From Helicostylum pulchrum (taxonomy: Eukaryota; Mucoromycota; Mucoromycetes; Mucorales; Mucoraceae), in assembly GCA_025677825.1 (NCBI GenBank), contig JAIXMO010000003.1, positions 1-64,000 on the forward strand: DNA of 64,000 bases. The letters are read 5' to 3'. How positions within the stretch are numbered: the first letter of the stretch is position 1; each line of letters opens with the position of its first letter. Positions 60,067 through 64,000 of this stretch are shown here, piece by piece. Position numbers and translations under genes: made by a program. The notes under the pieces were generated by a model. It was not told the origin of the DNA. It saw only the letters and a list, made by a program, of their open reading frames with translations, and made no database searches.

Positions 60067-63000
60067 ATGGAAGGATCAACTATAACAACAATGGTAGCCG
60101 AAAAAAAAAAATTCACTGTGAAATAATTTTAGGCTGACAATTGAAAATATATAGATTTTACAGGATACACCATTTAAATATCCTTGTAACATTTACAAGG
60201 AAAATTCGATACCCATTTTAAAAGATTATAATGTTGCTGATAACTGTAAAGAGATTGGAAAGCATATTTTAAATATGACAAAAAATCCATTGGTATATTT
60301 CGTCATCATTCAGTTTTTGTATCTTTATTAACATAACACAATAGTCCCAACATGTCGATGTTCTTATTCCTAATGTGGACAGAAATGATTGTAATATAAC
60401 GAAAATGTCATTTTTCTCTCATTTGTACTTACTATTCTTATGATTAGACGCCAAATCACAAATGGAACACTTCAAGTCATTCTTTGGTAGTAAATATTAC
60501 GCTGAGCAACAACAACAACAACAACAACAACAACCTAGTGAGCTGATGCAAGAGGTATAAAATAGCATTTGTGCATACATTAAATAAAATTATATGCACT
60601 CATCAATTCCTTTTTTTAGGCAAACCATAACACACTTACATACCCAAATGTGTTTGTCTCTAATAGTAAAGCAAGTCATGCCATCAAGGAGTTTATCGAC
60701 ACTGAAAAGAAATATGTCGATTCGCTTGAAAACCTCGTTACAAATATTATGAAACCCATCAGAGAATCTATCGTCGATCCAAACAAAACTCCAATTCTGG
60801 ACCAATATTCTTTTAATCGAATCTTTATCAATCTTGATGATATTCTTGAAGCTAACAAGGCCTTTTTGGACTCGTTAGTTTTATATAAAAATGGACAAAC
60901 AACTGAAACTTTTGGTCAAATTTTGCAAAGACATGTAATGTATTAAAGAAAAAAGCCCTTTTTGTTTTGTTTTGTTTAGTAAACTAACATGACACTTTAA
61001 CATGACATCTTCTTAGTTTGAAACTTTTGATTGTTATAAAATTTACCTTTTGGGAAAGGCCAATGCCATTGCCTGTCATACACAAAATAAGAAACAGAAT
61101 AAACTTTATAATAAATGTCTTATTAGCTGTAGCTTGAAAAATTCACTAGGTATTAGCGATGTTTTGATTTCTCCAATTCAACGTTCTGCTAGATATGATC
61201 TTATGACTAAGAGTAAGCTACATGTTCCTTATATATATTATTACTATACTCTAACAAAAACTTTTTTTTTTTTTTGTATGTAGCTATTATGGGATTAACA
61301 AATGCAAATGATATTGACCTTATTCATTTAAGGAAAGCAGCATCCAAAGTTTCAAGTATCAACGACATGAGATATGGTTCAGATTCCTCCCTTCTTAATT
61401 TGTACCACCTTATTCGTGATGCTCCAGTAAGAGATCTTCTTTGGACTTTTTAAACACAAATGTCTAATTAACCTTTTTTCTCTTTTATTTGATAGGCCTC
61501 CTTAATTCAAACTCGCAAATTGTTGGCCTACTATGATGCTTCTGAACTCTCTCTTTTATCGGGAAAGACCAACCGTCCCGTAACAATTCTTGTATTTACA
61601 GACAAAATAATGATTGTAAAACGCAAGAATAATGGGTTACAGTCTAAAGAATATCTTGAAAACATTGAAGAAAAAGTAAAGGTCGGATCAACCAATACAC
61701 TCTTACAAAAGGCAAAAGAAGCATATAATGGTTTGCCATTTGAGTTTAAGGGTTGGGTGGATATCAATCATGTTGAACTCTTTAATGGTTTAAAAGGTAA
61801 ATATTGTACAAACACACAAACACACAAACACACACACACCAAAAAAAGAATCTTGGTGATACAATAACGGTCCGAAATAAACTTTTTTATTTTATTTTTA
61901 GAGCGTCCCGATACATTTTTCTTAAGAACTTGCTTACCTGAATTAAACCCAAATGCCACTGAAAAGGAGTGTGAGAACTATTTCAGAAGAAGTGATCGCT
62001 TGTATTCCATGATCCCAAGTACTGCAAGAGTAGGTGCCTATGCTGAAAATAAGCAGAAATTCTTGTCCTTGTGCCAAAAGCAATTGGCTTTGGCTAAATT
62101 AGACGGTACGTTATAAACTTTCGGGCTTTTTTTTTTATGTTTTCATCATGCTCATGTCATATTTTTATTACTAGATACAACTGAACTGTACCACGAAGAT
62201 AAATTTAAGTTACCTGCCTTCTCTCATATTTACGATGAAGACTCGTATTCTAGAGCCGAACACAAGGTAGTAGATAATAATATCCCACGTTTTTCAAAAA
62301 CAAAATATTCATTATACTTTTTTCTTTCTAGAATAATATATTAATTGTTTATGTTGAAGAAAACTATCCTATTCAAAACATTGATCTCAATTCTTTACTA
62401 ACTGATCAAGTATGGATTGTTATTTTACTTACTCGTAATGAATCTGGCGGCTATAAACCTACTATTCGTGCTAGAACAAGTTTAATTCCTATTCGTGAAA
62501 TCAGTCGTGAAATTGAATATGAATCTATCATTGAAACCAACGTTCAAAAGGATGGTAACGCGCCTCTTGATTTCATTGATACTCTGTGGAATAATTGTGA
62601 GTACAAAATTTCTTTATACGTATATACATATAACTAATCTTTTGCTACGTTTAGTGTTCTTTTATGAACGAAGACTTCGCGCAACCGAAGCATATTCTTG
62701 CATTAATGACGATTTATTACGTGATAGAGCCAGATCTCGTTCTAGAAGCAAATCACTTACGCGAGTAGCAAGTAATATGAGCATCGGTAAATTGTTCGCT
62801 AGATCTCACTCCAGCTCGCAGTCCGGACACTCTTCGTCCAATGAAAGAACAGATGATGACGATGAACAAACAACGCCGGTATCATGTGTACCTGATCCTA
62901 TCTTTAAAGTAGCAACTGTAAACAAACATACGGAGGAAGAGTTCCGTAGCCCTTCCTTGTCTCACAAAAATCAATTTGGTCCTGTTGATAGTAATGCGTC

Positions 63001-63910
63001 GTATACTGCGGCTGAACGAGGTCATAAACCATCAAGAATTAATACACAGCCACATTTCAAGTATAACAATACGAGAGCTCCAATTCCTTCTGAAATATTT
63101 ATTCGTGATGACCATACTTTTATTGATTCGTTTAATAATGATGCAAAGGGAGACGACTTGTTTTCATGTGCTCAGGGTAGTACTAATTACCAAGATAATT
63201 CTCATCGCCGTCCCTCGTATCCTCATCGCCATGGCGGTTCTATTTCCTCCAATAACCTGGATGCCTTGTTGTATCAGTCGTCACCTGAACTCATGTCAAG
63301 ACCCTCTAGTGGCGGCGGCAGCGGCAGCAACAACAGTTCTGCATCAAGCGAGACAGATCGCACAATGTCTCGTGGTCTAACGGTGGGTGACTCGGCTAGT
63401 AGTAACTCAAGCAATGTTATTAATAGTTACTTTGAAAACAACTTTTTCCCTCATCGTGTTAATTCTCGCCACAATACCGCTACTGGTTATGACGAAAAAG
63501 TGATGAATACTCTTGACGGTTCTAGACGCTCATGTACTGGTAGTAGTACCAGCAGTAGAAGAGCTCCTCTGAATCCGAATTTTTATAATAACCCTCAAAA
63601 CCATCCACCTACTCTTCAACATCGTCCTCACACTACTACGCCCGATATGATGTCGGATCACGTTCACCAGTTTAAGAACGAAGTATTTGGTATGTTTGAT
63701 AATTTTGTTCAGGCTGATCAACAGTTGAGATCCCAAAGAGAAATGGGTCGTTATTATAACTATGCTGAAGGATTTAAAACCGTAAGTATGATGTAACACC
63801 ATGTGGTTTTCTGCAACTTTGACTGATACATTTGTTTATAGGACTTTGCATCAAAAATTGAAAAGTTGATAGAAGACTTGAGTCCTGGTCATCAGTATCA
63901 ACAAAGATAA
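60067..63910 (+). CDS. RhoGEF (Dbl-homology) protein with Ser/Asn-rich tail
   Basis: Thirteen exons: 60067-60093, 60164-60292, 60345-60390, 60448-60554, 60620-60934, 61017-61212, 61284-61426, 61496-61796, 61902-62105, 62175-62266, 62332-62596, 62655-63781 and 63842-63910, about 1006 residues. The DH domain spans roughly residues 115-300: it begins AIKEFIDTEKKYVDSLENLV and has the third conserved region ISPIQRSARYDLMTK. A PH-like module follows (PVTILVFTDKIMIVKRKNN; FKGWVDINHVELFNGL). A poly-Gln run is encoded at 60507-60533. The tail of ~420 residues is disordered, with an RSRSRSKS patch. DH-PH proteins activate Rho/Cdc42 GTPases in polar growth. The particular family is not certain. Confidence 0.8.
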
Positions 63911-64000
63911 ACATTTCCCTTGATTTCCTTATACCTTTTTGTACATATTTTATACCCCCTCCCCTCCATTCAACTCTTTTCTTTTTTTCTCACCTTTTAA
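63911..64000 (+). other. 3' flank of the RhoGEF gene
   Basis: Pyrimidine-rich downstream sequence to the window end; a likely 3' UTR and termination region. No further gene begins. Confidence 0.35.

Overview
The window is nuclear DNA of a filamentous fungus, most probably an early-diverging one (Mucoromycota, Mucorales-like). It is AT-rich, and the genes are dense, on both strands and cut by many 45-90 nt introns with GTA(A/T)GT-type donors and short CTAAC/CTAAT-like branch sites. Several proteins (a CINP-like protein, a PPP1R21/KLRAQ protein, an LrgA-LrgB fusion) are, as far as I know, rare or absent in ascomycete yeasts. All exon coordinates come from reading splice signals by eye and checking that phase is kept across every junction. 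No rRNA, tRNA or CRISPR array was recognised.

Layout. 1-16.8 kb is tightly packed: a partial LrgA/LrgB membrane protein, a Sec39/NBAS tethering subunit, an HMG-box factor, the splicing factor SLU7, a SAP-domain protein, lipoyl(octanoyl) transferase, a MEF2-type MADS factor and the 12-exon PEX1 ATPase. 17-23 kb holds a bHLH-zipper factor, a CINP-like protein and an UNC-45/She4 myosin chaperone whose reading frame is broken by one base near its start. 23-26 kb is a tandem pair of alpha/beta hydrolases; the second copy has two extra homopolymer bases and shifted splice sites. 26-29 kb is mostly empty, with a duplicated promoter-like segment and one small orphan ORF.

29-36.9 kb carries a four-TM membrane protein, a HIT hydrolase, a large acidic repeat protein with psi-K-x-E sites, a Gcn4/Cpc1-type bZIP gene with two upstream ORFs, and an S-adenosylmethionine methyltransferase. 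39-44.6 kb has RMI1, a mitochondrial transcription factor B (Mtf1) and the ribosome-biogenesis J-protein Jjj1. 44.9-47.4 kb is a degenerate zone: a pseudogene and, beside it, a 1.86 kb foldback DNA element with 18 bp terminal inverted repeats and TA duplications. 48.4-52.9 kb has a PPP1R21-like coiled-coil protein and PRP31. After a 3 kb gap come a gene joining an RGS domain to an AIFM2/AMID-type flavin oxidoreductase (56-58.6 kb) and a RhoGEF (60-63.9 kb).

The genes are mostly independent housekeeping loci (splicing: SLU7, PRP31; peroxisome: PEX1; mitochondria: LipB, Mtf1; genome stability: RMI1, CINP). The most unusual item is the RGS-oxidoreductase fusion; the next are the bZIP leader uORFs and the foldback transposon.
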